DNA of 64,000 bases from an uncultured Candidatus Melainabacteria bacterium (GTDB lineage: Bacteria > Cyanobacteriota > Vampirovibrionia > Gastranaerophilales > Gastranaerophilaceae), in the NCBI GenBank assembly GCA_934757155.1, contig CAKVLI010000004.1, positions 1 through 64,000 of the forward strand, given 5' to 3'. Positions 18,525 through 27,373 of the stretch are shown here, piece by piece. Below the pieces are notes generated by a model. That model saw nothing but the letters and a program-made list of their open reading frames with translations. It was not told the DNA's origin and did not search any database. How positions within the stretch are numbered: the first letter of the stretch is position 1; each line of letters opens with the position of its first letter. The position numbers were made by a program, and so were the translations under genes.

Positions 18525-19853
18525 ATGGAATACGAAGTAACAATAATCGGCGCAGGTTTAGCAGGCTCGGAAGCCGCTCTGCAATTAGCAAAAAGAGGAA
18601 TTAAAGTTAAATTATATGAAATGCGCCCCGTTAAAACCACAGGCGCACACACAGGCGGAAATTGCGCCGAATTCGTATGTTCAAACAGTTTAGGTTCATC
18701 TGATGTGACTAACGCAAGCGGACTTTTGAAAAAAGAAATGGAGTCGTTAGGCGGAGAATTAATAAAAATAGCTTACAAAAACGCCGTTCCTGCGGGAAAT
18801 GCACTTGCTATTTCAAGAGATGATTTTGCAACCGAAGTAACAAAAAGAATCGAAAACGAGCTGAATATTGAACTCATAAGAGAAGAGCTGACTGAAATTC
18901 CGGATGGAAATGTTATTGTAGCATCAGGACCGCTCACAAGTGAGAAACTGGCTGACAGCCTTTTAAAATTCACAAAAAGCGAACATTTGCACTTCTTTGA
19001 TGCAATCGCACCAATAGTAGAGGTTGACTCTATTAACTTTGATAAAGCGTTTTGGGCTTCAAGATATGATAAAGGCGAAGCTTCTTATATCAATTGTCCT
19101 ATGAACAAAGAAGAATACGAAAACTTCTATAATATATTAATTAACGCACCAAGAATTGAAGGACATGATGTCGACAAATCCGCAAAGTTCTTTGAATCTT
19201 GCCTTCCTATAGAAATTTTGGCATCAAGAGGTGTTGACACTCTTCGTTTCGGACCTATGAAACCTGTCGGACTTATTGATAAACGCACAGGGGAAAAGAA
19301 TTACGCGGTTGTTCAACTCAGACAAGATAACGCAGCTAAAACACTTTTTAACCTCGTAGGATTTCAAACTAACCTTAAATGGGGTGCGCAAAAAGAGCTT
19401 TTACACTCAATTCCGGGGTTGGAAAACGCAAATATTGTAAGATATGGCGTTATGCACAGAAATACTTTTATAAACAGCCCTGCTATTTTGAACCCGACTC
19501 TTGAAGCTAAGGAAAGAAAAGCTTTGTTCTTTGCGGGACAATTAACAGGAACTGAAGGCTACACCGAATCCATTGCCACAGGAATGCTCGCGGGAATAAA
19601 TATGGCTGAGAGATTACTTGGAAAAGAGCCGATTGTACTTCCTCCGGAAACAATATTAGGTGCACTTACTCGTTATATCACGGCTCCTGAGCACTTGGAG
19701 AGCAAGAATTCACTCCAGCCGACAAACTCAAATTGGGCGTTGGTACCGCCGGTTGAGCTTCCTAAAAAGGAAAGGAAAAACAAAAAGTTAAAAAATGAAA
19801 TGCTGTCAAAACGCTCTATAGAAGCCCTTGAGAAGTTTCTTAAAGAGAACTGA
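18525..19853 (+). CDS. trmFO: methylenetetrahydrofolate-tRNA (uracil-54-C5-)-methyltransferase TrmFO
   Basis: 442 residues. The N-terminal Rossmann motif IGAGLAGSEAA binds FAD, and the family segments GAHTGGNCAEFVCSNSLG and YAVVQLRQDNAAKTL are present. It forms ribothymidine at position 54 of tRNA using methylenetetrahydrofolate and a reduced flavin. This folate-dependent enzyme replaces TrmA in Firmicutes, cyanobacteria and some other lineages, which agrees with the proposed origin. AAGGAAT lies before the ATG. Confidence 0.96.
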   Translation: MEYEVTIIGAGLAGSEAALQLAKRGIKVKLYEMRPVKTTGAHTGGNCAEFVCSNSLGSSDVTNASGLLKKEMESLGGELIKIAYKNAVPAGNALAISRDDFATEVTKRIENELNIELIREELTEIPDGNVIVASGPLTSEKLADSLLKFTKSEHLHFFDAIAPIVEVDSINFDKAFWASRYDKGEASYINCPMNKEEYENFYNILINAPRIEGHDVDKSAKFFESCLPIEILASRGVDTLRFGPMKPVGLIDKRTGEKNYAVVQLRQDNAAKTLFNLVGFQTNLKWGAQKELLHSIPGLENANIVRYGVMHRNTFINSPAILNPTLEAKERKALFFAGQLTGTEGYTESIATGMLAGINMAERLLGKEPIVLPPETILGALTRYITAPEHLESKNSLQPTNSNWALVPPVELPKKERKNKKLKNEMLSKRSIEALEKFLKEN

Positions 19854-19954
19854 TATTAAGTTTTGTTAACAAAATTGTATAAAAAAAAGCAATTTTTGAA
19901 TTAACAGAAACTTTATATAAACAAGAGGATTATAAATTAAAGGAGAATATTATT

Positions 19955-22483
19955 ATGGGTCTTGACATTTCTAAAATTCAAAACGCGGAATTGCAAAAAT
20001 TAGCTTACAAAGCTGATGCTGATAATAACGGAATGCTAAATGCCGAAGAATTAAGCGTATTCAAAGCAGAAGCTCTTGAAAAAGAAGGTGTTTCAGCAGA
20101 AGATTTTAACCAAGCAATGGGACTTTATAAAAGCGCAGCTGCTACAGCAGAAACAACAGCTGTTACAAAAGCTAATAAAGAAACTGAAAAAAACTCTCCG
20201 GAAACATCTTTTGTTTCACAAGGCCGTGCTACTGAAAATATAACAAAGAACATACACGACTTTGTTAAAAAAGGTTATACATTAGAAAAAATTCTTGATA
20301 AACTTGACAAAATGTATACTTCTACTGACTACACTTCTACAGTTGCAAGTATCAAAGAGGTTATTACAGCTATTCAAGATACAAAATATAATTCAAAAGA
20401 AGACGTTGAAACTCTTAAAAAAATCGTTGAAACTGTTATTAACGCTCAAAGATACTATGGGGCAGGAAATGACAAAGCCATTGAAAGAGGTTTAACAAGA
20501 TTCAGAAAAGGCTTAAACGAAGAACAATTAAAAGTATTGGATAGCGTTTTAAATGCGAAAGATTTAGCCGGCACCGTTTTAACTGATTTAGTAACTGCGG
20601 TTGAAAATGAACAAATTGGTAAAGAAACAGAAGAATTAATTAAAATCTATAACAAAATCAAAGAAGATCCTTCTCAACCCATTTACAAAAAGAATAAAAA
20701 TGGTGAAAAAGTTATAAGCTTTAAGGAACTTGAAAAAGCTGTAAAAAAAGAAATGGAAAAAGCTGGACTTAAAAAAGAATCCTATTACTCAGACAAAGCT
20801 TTTGAAGAACTAAAAAAGTACATTCAAGAAGATGCTAATGCTGTTCAAAAGGCTAATTCTAAAAAATCAGACGGGGTTACAGAAAAAGAAATCAAAAAAA
20901 ATGACAAGAAAACAAGAGCTCCGAAAGACCCTTATGCAAGAAAAGCATCAAGACAAGGAAAAGATACTAACAAACTAGTTGCCAGACATAACAACTATGA
21001 AGAAAATTATGAAAAACTCAAGAATGTATCTGCAGATACACTTAAATCTGAATTAAGTGAAAGCACATTAGCAAAACTTTCTGCTTCATACTTTAAAGAA
21101 CATAGAAACGAAGACGGTTCTTATGATGTCACTTCTTTAGCTGCAAAACTCAAATACAGAGCTGGTTATGACTACATGATGAACCAATCTGATAATACGC
21201 AATCAAGTGAATTGAGAAATATTCAGGCTGAATTAAAAGAGATTACACACGGACAAGAATTTACAAAATCTGAAGTAGAAGAATTACTTAAGTTCTGTAA
21301 AATTGAAAAAGAAGGAAACAAACGTGCAGTTCTTGATGCTATCAAGTATGCATTGGCAGGTGCTGTCGGCAGCCCGACTGTAATTCAACACCAACGTGTC
21401 AGATTCGAAGTTGAAGATGCAATGGTTGAGACATTGTTGGATTCTTTAAAAGAATATGGAACAAGTGCGACAACGACAGCTCTTGGAGACGGACAAGCAT
21501 TGATTACAATTGAACAACTTCAAATCGCTGATGTTAAGGTATTGAGCGCACTTGCAGGTTTAGGAGTCGGTGTACTCGGTTCAATTCTAACCCAAATGAT
21601 TTTGGGTGAAGGCAGAGAATTTGAAATCTCTTGCATACCAATTTCAGACTTCGATTTCTCTAACGAAAGATACACAAACTTTGAAGAATATGAAAAATAT
21701 ATCAAAGAACGTTATGAAGACAACGGAAATAAAGCAAATGCAATCATCACTATCGCAAAACTTTGCAAAGATGAAAACGGCAAGTTTGACCCACAAAAAT
21801 ATGACTCAATCATAAAAAATCTTGCAGGTGTCGGTAGTAACGCAAATTGCACAGAAGTTCAAGGCGGTTTAATGTACAACGAAGAAATCCTTGACAAAAT
21901 CAATCCGAATACTCCAAATACACCGGAAGTTAAACCAGAAGAAAATTGCGGCAAAGATGACAAAGTTTGCAACGCAGTTGTTACAAAAGAAGAAACTGAA
22001 GCAACTGAAAAAACAGAAGATTTAACTAAGATTCATAAAACTACGTACGGTGATACTTGGCAAGGTTTGGTAGAAGCTTACTACCCTGACTTGGTTGAAA
22101 AATGCGGTGGCTTGTGGGGCAAAAACGGTGCAATCAGAGCATTAAAAGAAGCTCTCGCCGGCGGTGACAAAGACGTATTGAAGAAACTTCTTGAAGGCGG
22201 AAACCTTCCTAACACAATCAAACTTCCTGCATCTATAAATGGTGTTGAAAGACAAGACGGAACCGTTAAAAAACAAAAAGTTCACGGAAATGGTAAATCT
22301 TTGATTAAAGAAGTTGGTAAAGACGATGTCAGAGTAACAAAAATTCCTGGTACTACAACATACAAAGCTGTTGACGGATGTGACGAAAAAGTTGCACCTG
22401 CTTACGGAAGCTCTGCAGAAGAAGCAACTGCAAACCTCGAAAAACAAACGGGTAAAAAATACGATAAAATTATTGAACAATAA
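19955..22483 (+). CDS. large EF-hand protein of unknown function
   Basis: 842 residues, not recognised as a whole. Residues 18-31 form a canonical calcium-binding EF loop (DADNNGMLNAEE: ligands at D, D, N, N, E). The centre is Lys/Glu-rich and helical. A hydrophobic stretch at about 530-550 (LSALAGLGVGVLGSILTQM) could be a membrane or buried helix. The segment THKTTYGDTWQGLVEAYYP (about 690-710) is LysM-like. There is no Sec signal peptide. The start has GGAG 10 bp upstream and the gene ends at a strong terminator, so it is monocistronic. Calcium binding and peptidoglycan contact are inferences. Confidence 0.75.
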   Translation: MGLDISKIQNAELQKLAYKADADNNGMLNAEELSVFKAEALEKEGVSAEDFNQAMGLYKSAAATAETTAVTKANKETEKNSPETSFVSQGRATENITKNIHDFVKKGYTLEKILDKLDKMYTSTDYTSTVASIKEVITAIQDTKYNSKEDVETLKKIVETVINAQRYYGAGNDKAIERGLTRFRKGLNEEQLKVLDSVLNAKDLAGTVLTDLVTAVENEQIGKETEELIKIYNKIKEDPSQPIYKKNKNGEKVISFKELEKAVKKEMEKAGLKKESYYSDKAFEELKKYIQEDANAVQKANSKKSDGVTEKEIKKNDKKTRAPKDPYARKASRQGKDTNKLVARHNNYEENYEKLKNVSADTLKSELSESTLAKLSASYFKEHRNEDGSYDVTSLAAKLKYRAGYDYMMNQSDNTQSSELRNIQAELKEITHGQEFTKSEVEELLKFCKIEKEGNKRAVLDAIKYALAGAVGSPTVIQHQRVRFEVEDAMVETLLDSLKEYGTSATTTALGDGQALITIEQLQIADVKVLSALAGLGVGVLGSILTQMILGEGREFEISCIPISDFDFSNERYTNFEEYEKYIKERYEDNGNKANAIITIAKLCKDENGKFDPQKYDSIIKNLAGVGSNANCTEVQGGLMYNEEILDKINPNTPNTPEVKPEENCGKDDKVCNAVVTKEETEATEKTEDLTKIHKTTYGDTWQGLVEAYYPDLVEKCGGLWGKNGAIRALKEALAGGDKDVLKKLLEGGNLPNTIKLPASINGVERQDGTVKKQKVHGNGKSLIKEVGKDDVRVTKIPGTTTYKAVDGCDEKVAPAYGSSAEEATANLEKQTGKKYDKIIEQ

Positions 22484-22522
22484 AATACAGATGTAAGACA
22501 ATGGTTGTTTATTTTGAAATAT

Positions 22523-22550
22523 AAGAGGCAGAAATGCCTCTTTTTTTTAT
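22523..22550 (+). terminator. intrinsic terminator of the EF-hand protein gene
   Basis: An 8-bp stem (22523-22530 with 22535-22542) closed by a GAAA tetraloop runs into eight T residues. It lies between the convergent EF-hand and xer genes and overlaps the last codons of xer. Confidence 0.9.
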
Positions 22551-23404
22551 TCTTTGTTTATACTGAAATAAACATCCTTCAAACGTTTTTTGCTTATATG
22601 TGTATAAAGCTGTGTCGTAGAAACGTCACTGTGTCCCAAAAGCTCTTGCACGACCCTCAAGTCCGCACCGTTTTCCAGCAAGTGAGTCGCAAAACTATGC
22701 CTCAAAGTGTGTGGAGAAATATTTTTGTGAATAATTTTCCCCCTCGCGTGGATGAAATCATAGACATCTTGTCTGGTCAAAAGCCTTCCGGTATCTGAAA
22801 CCAATAGCTTTTTAGAGTTCAGATTATATTTTTTTACAGCCAAATCTCTATAAGGCAAAAAGTTCAACACGGCTGATTTCGCCCTCTCGCCAAGCGGAAT
22901 AAGCCTTTCTTTTGAGCCTTTACCAAAGCAACGAACGTATTTTGAAGATAAATCGATATCGTTGATTTTCAAGTTAACAAGCTCAGAAACACGTAATCCG
23001 CAGCTGTACAAAAGTTCCATAATAACCGTCTGTAAAGGGCTTAGATTTGAATGCAACATCTCTTCTATCTCTTTTAGAGTAATAACCTTCGGCAATCTTT
23101 GAGGAACTTTCGGCTGCTCAAGAGTTGACGCAGGATTTTTTGAAATAATATTCATTGAATCCGCCCATTTGAAAAACCCTCTCAAAGACGCAACTTTCCT
23201 AATAATACTTGTTGGCGCGTATTTGCGCTCTTTGAGTTTTCTGACAAAAAGGTTTATCGCGAGTCTGTCAACATCCTCAATTTCTTCAACACCTTCCGCA
23301 AAAGAATACAAATCCCTTCTATAGGCGTCTATCGTATTGGAAGACAGCCCTTTTTCCAGTTCAAGATATTCAAGGTATTGCGAAATCACATCGTATAAAA
23401 TCAT
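22547..23404 (-). CDS. Xer-type tyrosine recombinase
   Basis: 285 residues. N-terminal SAM-like core-binding domain (about 1-90) and catalytic domain with R138 (SCGLRVSEL), the lysine of GKGSKERL, HTLRHSFATHLL, LLGHSDVSTT and the tyrosine in TQLYTHI, so all active residues are present. Length and motifs fit XerC/XerD, which resolve chromosome dimers at dif. I cannot tell XerC from XerD. Its ATG overlaps the dacB stop (ATGA), which marks it as a housekeeping gene in an operon rather than a mobile integrase. Confidence 0.9.
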   Translation of the reverse strand: MILYDVISQYLEYLELEKGLSSNTIDAYRRDLYSFAEGVEEIEDVDRLAINLFVRKLKERKYAPTSIIRKVASLRGFFKWADSMNIISKNPASTLEQPKVPQRLPKVITLKEIEEMLHSNLSPLQTVIMELLYSCGLRVSELVNLKINDIDLSSKYVRCFGKGSKERLIPLGERAKSAVLNFLPYRDLAVKKYNLNSKKLLVSDTGRLLTRQDVYDFIHARGKIIHKNISPHTLRHSFATHLLENGADLRVVQELLGHSDVSTTQLYTHISKKRLKDVYFSINKE

Positions 23405-24738
23405 AATCTCAAATAAGCTTCTCTGATAAGAAAATCTTCTAACATCTTCTTATCCGCAGAAGATAGTTTCATATCATTAATCATTATGCAAAATACGTAT
23501 TTTTTACCGCTTTTTGAGGTTAAATATCCGGCAATCGAGCTTATGTCAGAAAGAGTGCCTGTTTTCGCTCTCAAATTGTCCTTAATCGTCAACATACGAT
23601 GCGTAAGGGTGCCTTCCCCCGGAGCCGGAAGTTTTTCCATAATCTTATTGTCTTTATTCACATACAAAACATCTGTCACAAAATCCGCAGAAACAAGGTT
23701 GTTTTTTGAAACCCCGCTCGCGTCCGTAATTCTTATTCTGGAATTATCCAATTTATTGCGCAAGCAGTAGTCATTAAACATCTTTATACCACTTGCATCC
23801 GTTCCTGTTTCAAGATTACAATACTTTTTACCCGCAAGTTTAAACAAAGTTTCTGTCACCATATTATTACTGTTTTTGAAAATATCACTTACTGCACTAT
23901 CCATATCATGAGTAACTTTGTCTAAATATTTATCAGCAGAAGTTTGTTTATCTGACACAAATGCGTCCTTCAAATAAACCTTTTTGTTCTCTAGAGTTCT
24001 TGTTAATTGAACATCAAAGTATCTTTTCAAGTTATTCGCAGGAATAAACACTGTTGTAGGTCTTGCAACCGTTCCGGAAAGCATAATTGTATTCGCGGAA
24101 ACAGCATTATCTCTATAAACCTGCACATCCGTTTTATCACCTGCTTTTATGTTATTGAAGAACACTAAAGGATATCTGCTCGGGTTTATAATAACAGCCG
24201 GAGCATTGCCTTCCGGAGGCATAATTGTTAGTTTAATAAGGTTTTTGTCCAAGTTATATGAGCCAAATCTCGGCATAAGAGGGTTCATATCATCATCCCA
24301 TTGCCAGCCCTCGCCCCAAGTTTTATTATCAAGAACGCTGTCGTCTATATAAACTTTCTTTGTATCAAGTTTTATGTAATTAGCCAATTTTCTCAAATCA
24401 GTAGAGGTCAAATAAGGATCTGCACCAAGTTTGATAAGGAAAGAATCTTCGCCTCGAGAATAGATTTCAGTCGAGAACATGTAATCCTCACCCAAGGCTT
24501 CCACCATTGCAGGAGTCGTAATGACCTTCTGAACAGAAGCAGGGTTCATAAGCATTTTGTTATTCAGTGAATATACAGCTTTTCCACCCTCCGCAGATTT
24601 TATTGAAACAGCAATTGATTCAGTATCAACACCGGAATCTTTTATCACAGACAAAAAGTCTGACTTAACATGTTTTGCAGCCTGAACGTTTAATGCAAAT
24701 AAAAACATTGCCACAACGATTAACGCAAATTTTTTCAT
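23401..24738 (-). CDS. dacB: D-alanyl-D-alanine carboxypeptidase/endopeptidase, PBP4 type (S13)
   Basis: 445 residues with a Sec signal peptide (cleavage after about AQA, residue 20). Catalytic serine motif S68-V-Q-K71, the second motif region around DASGVSKNN, and KTG in RAKTGTLSDISS are in order. It trims or cuts peptidoglycan cross-links in the periplasm. The gene overlaps the nitrilase-family gene upstream by 4 bp and xer downstream by 4 bp, so four minus-strand genes form a tightly packed operon. Confidence 0.93.
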   Translation of the reverse strand: MKKFALIVVAMFLFALNVQAAKHVKSDFLSVIKDSGVDTESIAVSIKSAEGGKAVYSLNNKMLMNPASVQKVITTPAMVEALGEDYMFSTEIYSRGEDSFLIKLGADPYLTSTDLRKLANYIKLDTKKVYIDDSVLDNKTWGEGWQWDDDMNPLMPRFGSYNLDKNLIKLTIMPPEGNAPAVIINPSRYPLVFFNNIKAGDKTDVQVYRDNAVSANTIMLSGTVARPTTVFIPANNLKRYFDVQLTRTLENKKVYLKDAFVSDKQTSADKYLDKVTHDMDSAVSDIFKNSNNMVTETLFKLAGKKYCNLETGTDASGIKMFNDYCLRNKLDNSRIRITDASGVSKNNLVSADFVTDVLYVNKDNKIMEKLPAPGEGTLTHRMLTIKDNLRAKTGTLSDISSIAGYLTSKSGKKYVFCIMINDMKLSSADKKMLEDFLIREAYLRL

Positions 24739-25550
24739 TTTTTTATAACCTCATAAGACTTCTTGATGTCCTCAAGAACTCTGCATTTGTTTCTAAATTC
24801 ATACATCTCATCCAAATCACAAACAGCTCTAATTCCGCCCTCAACTTTATCAATCTCGTCCAAAATATCGCCCTTGTAATCCATTATCATTGAATGACCT
24901 AAATTCTTTTCTCCGCCACGCAAATCACCGGTTTGAGTCAGCGCAACGAAATAAGATTGGTTCTCCACCGCTCTTGACGTGGTCATTGAATCCCAAGGGA
25001 TTTTTTTATTCGCACCCCAAGCCGCCATATTAACCAAAATATCCGCACCCGCTTTTCTATAAGCACGATAGATTTCCGGAAATCTGATATCATAACAAAT
25101 AGTCAAACCGAGCTTAACTCCGTCCAGTTCAACCATGACAGGATTATCTCCACGGGTTATATAATTTCCCTCTGTGCAGCCGTAATATGAGAACAAGTGG
25201 TTTTTCTCATACGTACAAACCATTTCGCCGTTACGATTAATCACAGGGCAAGTGTTATAAAGCCTTTCGCCTCGTTTTTCAATAAAACTTCCGCCAAGAA
25301 TATTAACTCCAAATTCCTTAGCAATAGTTTTCAACATCCTTACTGATTCGCCAGCAGAAAGAGTTTCCGCACATTCAGTAAAAGACTCGCAATCCCAGCC
25401 GGAAGTCCAAACCTCAGGCAAGATAACAAAATCAGCCTTCACTTTGGAAAGTTCGCGCCTTAATAAACCTTCAACATTTTCAATATTTTTTTTCTTATCC
25501 GCAATCACAGAACCCATCTGGATTGCGAGCAAGCTTACTTTCTTCGCCAT
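24735..25550 (-). CDS. carbon-nitrogen hydrolase (nitrilase superfamily), omega-amidase-like
   Basis: 271 residues. The Glu-Lys-Cys triad is visible: E46 in LPEVWTSGW, Lys in TYEKNHLFSYYG, Cys in TICYDIRFPE. Length and the CYDIRFPE segment place it near YafV/Nit2-type omega-amidases, which hydrolyse alpha-ketoglutaramate or ketosuccinamate, though substrate cannot be fixed from sequence. It is cytoplasmic. It overlaps both neighbours (16 bp with the acyltransferase, 4 bp with dacB). Confidence 0.9.
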   Translation of the reverse strand: MAKKVSLLAIQMGSVIADKKKNIENVEGLLRRELSKVKADFVILPEVWTSGWDCESFTECAETLSAGESVRMLKTIAKEFGVNILGGSFIEKRGERLYNTCPVINRNGEMVCTYEKNHLFSYYGCTEGNYITRGDNPVMVELDGVKLGLTICYDIRFPEIYRAYRKAGADILVNMAAWGANKKIPWDSMTTSRAVENQSYFVALTQTGDLRGGEKNLGHSMIMDYKGDILDEIDKVEGGIRAVCDLDEMYEFRNKCRVLEDIKKSYEVIKK

Positions 25551-26203
25551 AACCCAAACCTGTAGACTTTTTTATACTCTTCAGGAGCTCTACGTTCCAA
25601 ATCTTCCAAACTTGCTTGAAGCTTCAATCTGGCTTCTTCTTCATCATCGTTTTCTCCGACATAGATTGGTTTGCCGTATAAATTAATCAAACGTACATCA
25701 AGAATCGGCATTCTCAAACCGTCCCAAGAAGGAAGTTTTGCAAAATTAAAATTGTTTGAATACCAATAAATCGGCACAATCGGCACTCCTGCAAGCTTCG
25801 CGATTTTGATTACTCCATCTTTTGCAACCTTAGCAGGACCTCTCGGTCCGTCAATCATCATTGCGCAATTTTCACCGTTCTTCAAAGCTTCAATCATTTG
25901 CATAGAAGCTTCCACTGCACCTTTTTTCCCTTTTGAACCGCGAATAAGTTTGAATCCCCATTTGCCCACAACCTGCGCAATAACCTCTCCGTCTCTTGAG
26001 CGGCTAATCAAAACATTTGTTCTTGCCCTATTCTTGAGTCCGTGTATGCAACACTGATGAGCATGCCACATTGCGTAAATGCACGGTTCACATTCAGGAT
26101 TTTCCACCTCGACGATATGTGTAAAAAACTCTTGTATCTTGAATATTGAGTATACAAAGTTTGAAAACTTCTCCACATTATTCTTATTCAACAATCTAAC
26201 CAT
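25535..26203 (-). CDS. DUF374-family lysophospholipid acyltransferase-like protein
   Basis: 222 residues from the ATG at 26203. Family motifs: MWHAHQ, SRSRDGEVIA, RGSKGKKGA and MIDGPRGPAK, as in DUF374 proteins related to LpxL/PlsC acyltransferases; the usual HX4D is replaced by the WHAHQ region. It probably acylates a lipid at the inner membrane. A longer reading from TTG 26218 is possible, but a TATAAT ends just 6 bp before the ATG, so the mRNA probably begins at the start codon. The gene is first of the four-gene operon ending with xer. Confidence 0.85.
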   Translation of the reverse strand: MVRLLNKNNVEKFSNFVYSIFKIQEFFTHIVEVENPECEPCIYAMWHAHQCCIHGLKNRARTNVLISRSRDGEVIAQVVGKWGFKLIRGSKGKKGAVEASMQMIEALKNGENCAMMIDGPRGPAKVAKDGVIKIAKLAGVPIVPIYWYSNNFNFAKLPSWDGLRMPILDVRLINLYGKPIYVGENDDEEEARLKLQASLEDLERRAPEEYKKVYRFGLWRRK

Positions 26204-26209
26204 TCTTAA

Positions 26210-26215
26210 ATTATA
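26210..26215 (-). promoter_or_regulatory. -10 element (TATAAT) for the DUF374 operon
   Basis: A consensus -10 hexamer on the minus strand ends 6 bp before the ATG at 26203, placing the transcription start at or next to the start codon (leaderless mRNA). No good -35 was found. Confidence 0.6.
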
Positions 26216-26236
26216 CAATAAAACGCAAAAAATGTG

Positions 26237-26243
26237 TTATACT
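26237..26243 (+). promoter_or_regulatory. extended -10 element for the secreted-protein gene
   Basis: TG at 26235-26236, one base, then TATACT at 26238-26243 form an extended -10. It ends 6 bp before the ATG at 26250, again implying a leaderless transcript. It is arranged back-to-back with the minus-strand -10 at 26210-26215. Confidence 0.6.
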
Positions 26244-26249
26244 TGTTCT

Positions 26250-26852
26250 ATGAAGAAATTTAAATATTTACTAACAGCCTTTATATTGGCTCAAGGCATT
26301 GCTTTTGCGAACTATAACGACATTTTTATCGCAGACATTCAATACGACTGGATTAGAAAATCAGAAGTCGAAAAAGAAGCGATAATCAGTGAAGTTCACG
26401 ACGAAGTTTTTGAAGCTGAACTCTCAAAAATCGAAGGTTTCAAAGCGCAATTCAAAGACAGGTTGAAAGACAAAGAGTACCAAAAGCACTACTTTGCTGC
26501 ATCTGCCGGTTACAAAGAGATTGATAACTACAATATTTCCGCTTTTTATTACAAAAACCAAAAGCATATTTATATGTACGCAATCCAAGATAAGAAAGAT
26601 GTTTCAATGTCATATTATTACGATGCCTTGGGACATTTAAAATATGTGGATTATATTCACGGCGAATATCCTGATTATCCGTATTACTCTTATCAATACA
26701 GAATTTCAGGAAAACCTGTAAGCGCAATTTATTTTGTATCAAAAGATACACAATATTTATTCAACCCTGACGGAACATTTGTCGGAGTTTGGTACAAACA
26801 CAATCTCTATGACAAACACTCCAAAGTAATTCTCACAAGGACGACTTACTAA
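26250..26852 (+). CDS. secreted hypothetical protein, 200 aa
   Basis: The open frame extends upstream to 26079, but the real start should be ATG 26250: it gives a proper Sec signal peptide (basic MKKFKY, hydrophobic LLTAFILAQGIAF, then A-NYND) and the upstream part would be antisense to the acyltransferase. The mature part is rich in Tyr and charged residues with repeated YYYDALGHLKYVDY-type strands, perhaps a beta-rich periplasmic protein. Not recognised. The stop overlaps the cinA-like start by one base (TAATG). Confidence 0.75.
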   Translation: MKKFKYLLTAFILAQGIAFANYNDIFIADIQYDWIRKSEVEKEAIISEVHDEVFEAELSKIEGFKAQFKDRLKDKEYQKHYFAASAGYKEIDNYNISAFYYKNQKHIYMYAIQDKKDVSMSYYYDALGHLKYVDYIHGEYPDYPYYSYQYRISGKPVSAIYFVSKDTQYLFNPDGTFVGVWYKHNLYDKHSKVILTRTTY

Positions 26853-27325
26853 TGGATTACGCACACGAAATCGGCAAAATACTAAAAGCTAAGTCGTGGA
26901 AAATTTCTACCACAGAATCTTGCACGGGCGGACTTTTGAGTTCAAAATTAACAGATATTTCAGGAAGCTCTGAATATATTACCTTGAACCTCGTAACTTA
27001 TGCAAACGAGGCGAAACACAAAATGCTCGGAGTAAAAAACGAAACTCTCGATAACTTCGGTGCAGTAAGTGAAGAATGCGCATGCGAGATGGCAAAAGGG
27101 TTACAAAAACTCACCGACTCAGATATCTGTGTTTCCACAACAGGAATCGCCGGTCCAACTGGCGGAAGCGAAGAAAAACCCGTTGGTTTAATGTATTCAA
27201 CCATTTATGCAAAAGATAAATTCAAAACTTATAAAATACAGATGCCATCAACAACCCCTCGGATAGAGATGAAGGAGCTGTTTGCGCAAGAAGTTTTAAA
27301 AAATATTTTTGAGTTTTTAAAATAA
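26852..27325 (+). CDS. CinA C-terminal-domain protein (nicotinamide-nucleotide amidohydrolase, PncC-like)
   Basis: 157 residues, the usual stand-alone PncC length. Family motifs: STTESCTGGLLSSKLTD, FGAVSEECACEMA and STTGIAGPTGGSEEKPVG. It deamidates nicotinamide mononucleotide to nicotinate mononucleotide, recycling NAD by-products. The N-terminal molybdopterin-binding half of full CinA is absent, as is common. It is coupled to the secreted-protein gene by a one-base overlap and ends at a strong terminator. Confidence 0.93.
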   Translation: MDYAHEIGKILKAKSWKISTTESCTGGLLSSKLTDISGSSEYITLNLVTYANEAKHKMLGVKNETLDNFGAVSEECACEMAKGLQKLTDSDICVSTTGIAGPTGGSEEKPVGLMYSTIYAKDKFKTYKIQMPSTTPRIEMKELFAQEVLKNIFEFLK

Positions 27326-27334
27326 GAGTTTGCT

Positions 27335-27368
27335 AAAAAAGAGGCGGTTCGAAAACCGCCTCTTTTAT
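27335..27368. terminator. bidirectional terminator between cinA-like and tpsB-like genes
   Basis: A 13-bp stem (27337-27349 with 27354-27366) with CGAA loop has A-run before and T-run after, so it can serve both convergent genes. Confidence 0.9.
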
Positions 27369-27373
27369 ATCTC

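Noticed and set aside
26079..26249. Upstream extension of the secreted-protein frame
   Set aside because: It lies antisense to the acyltransferase, has no ribosome site, and would bury the signal peptide inside the chain.
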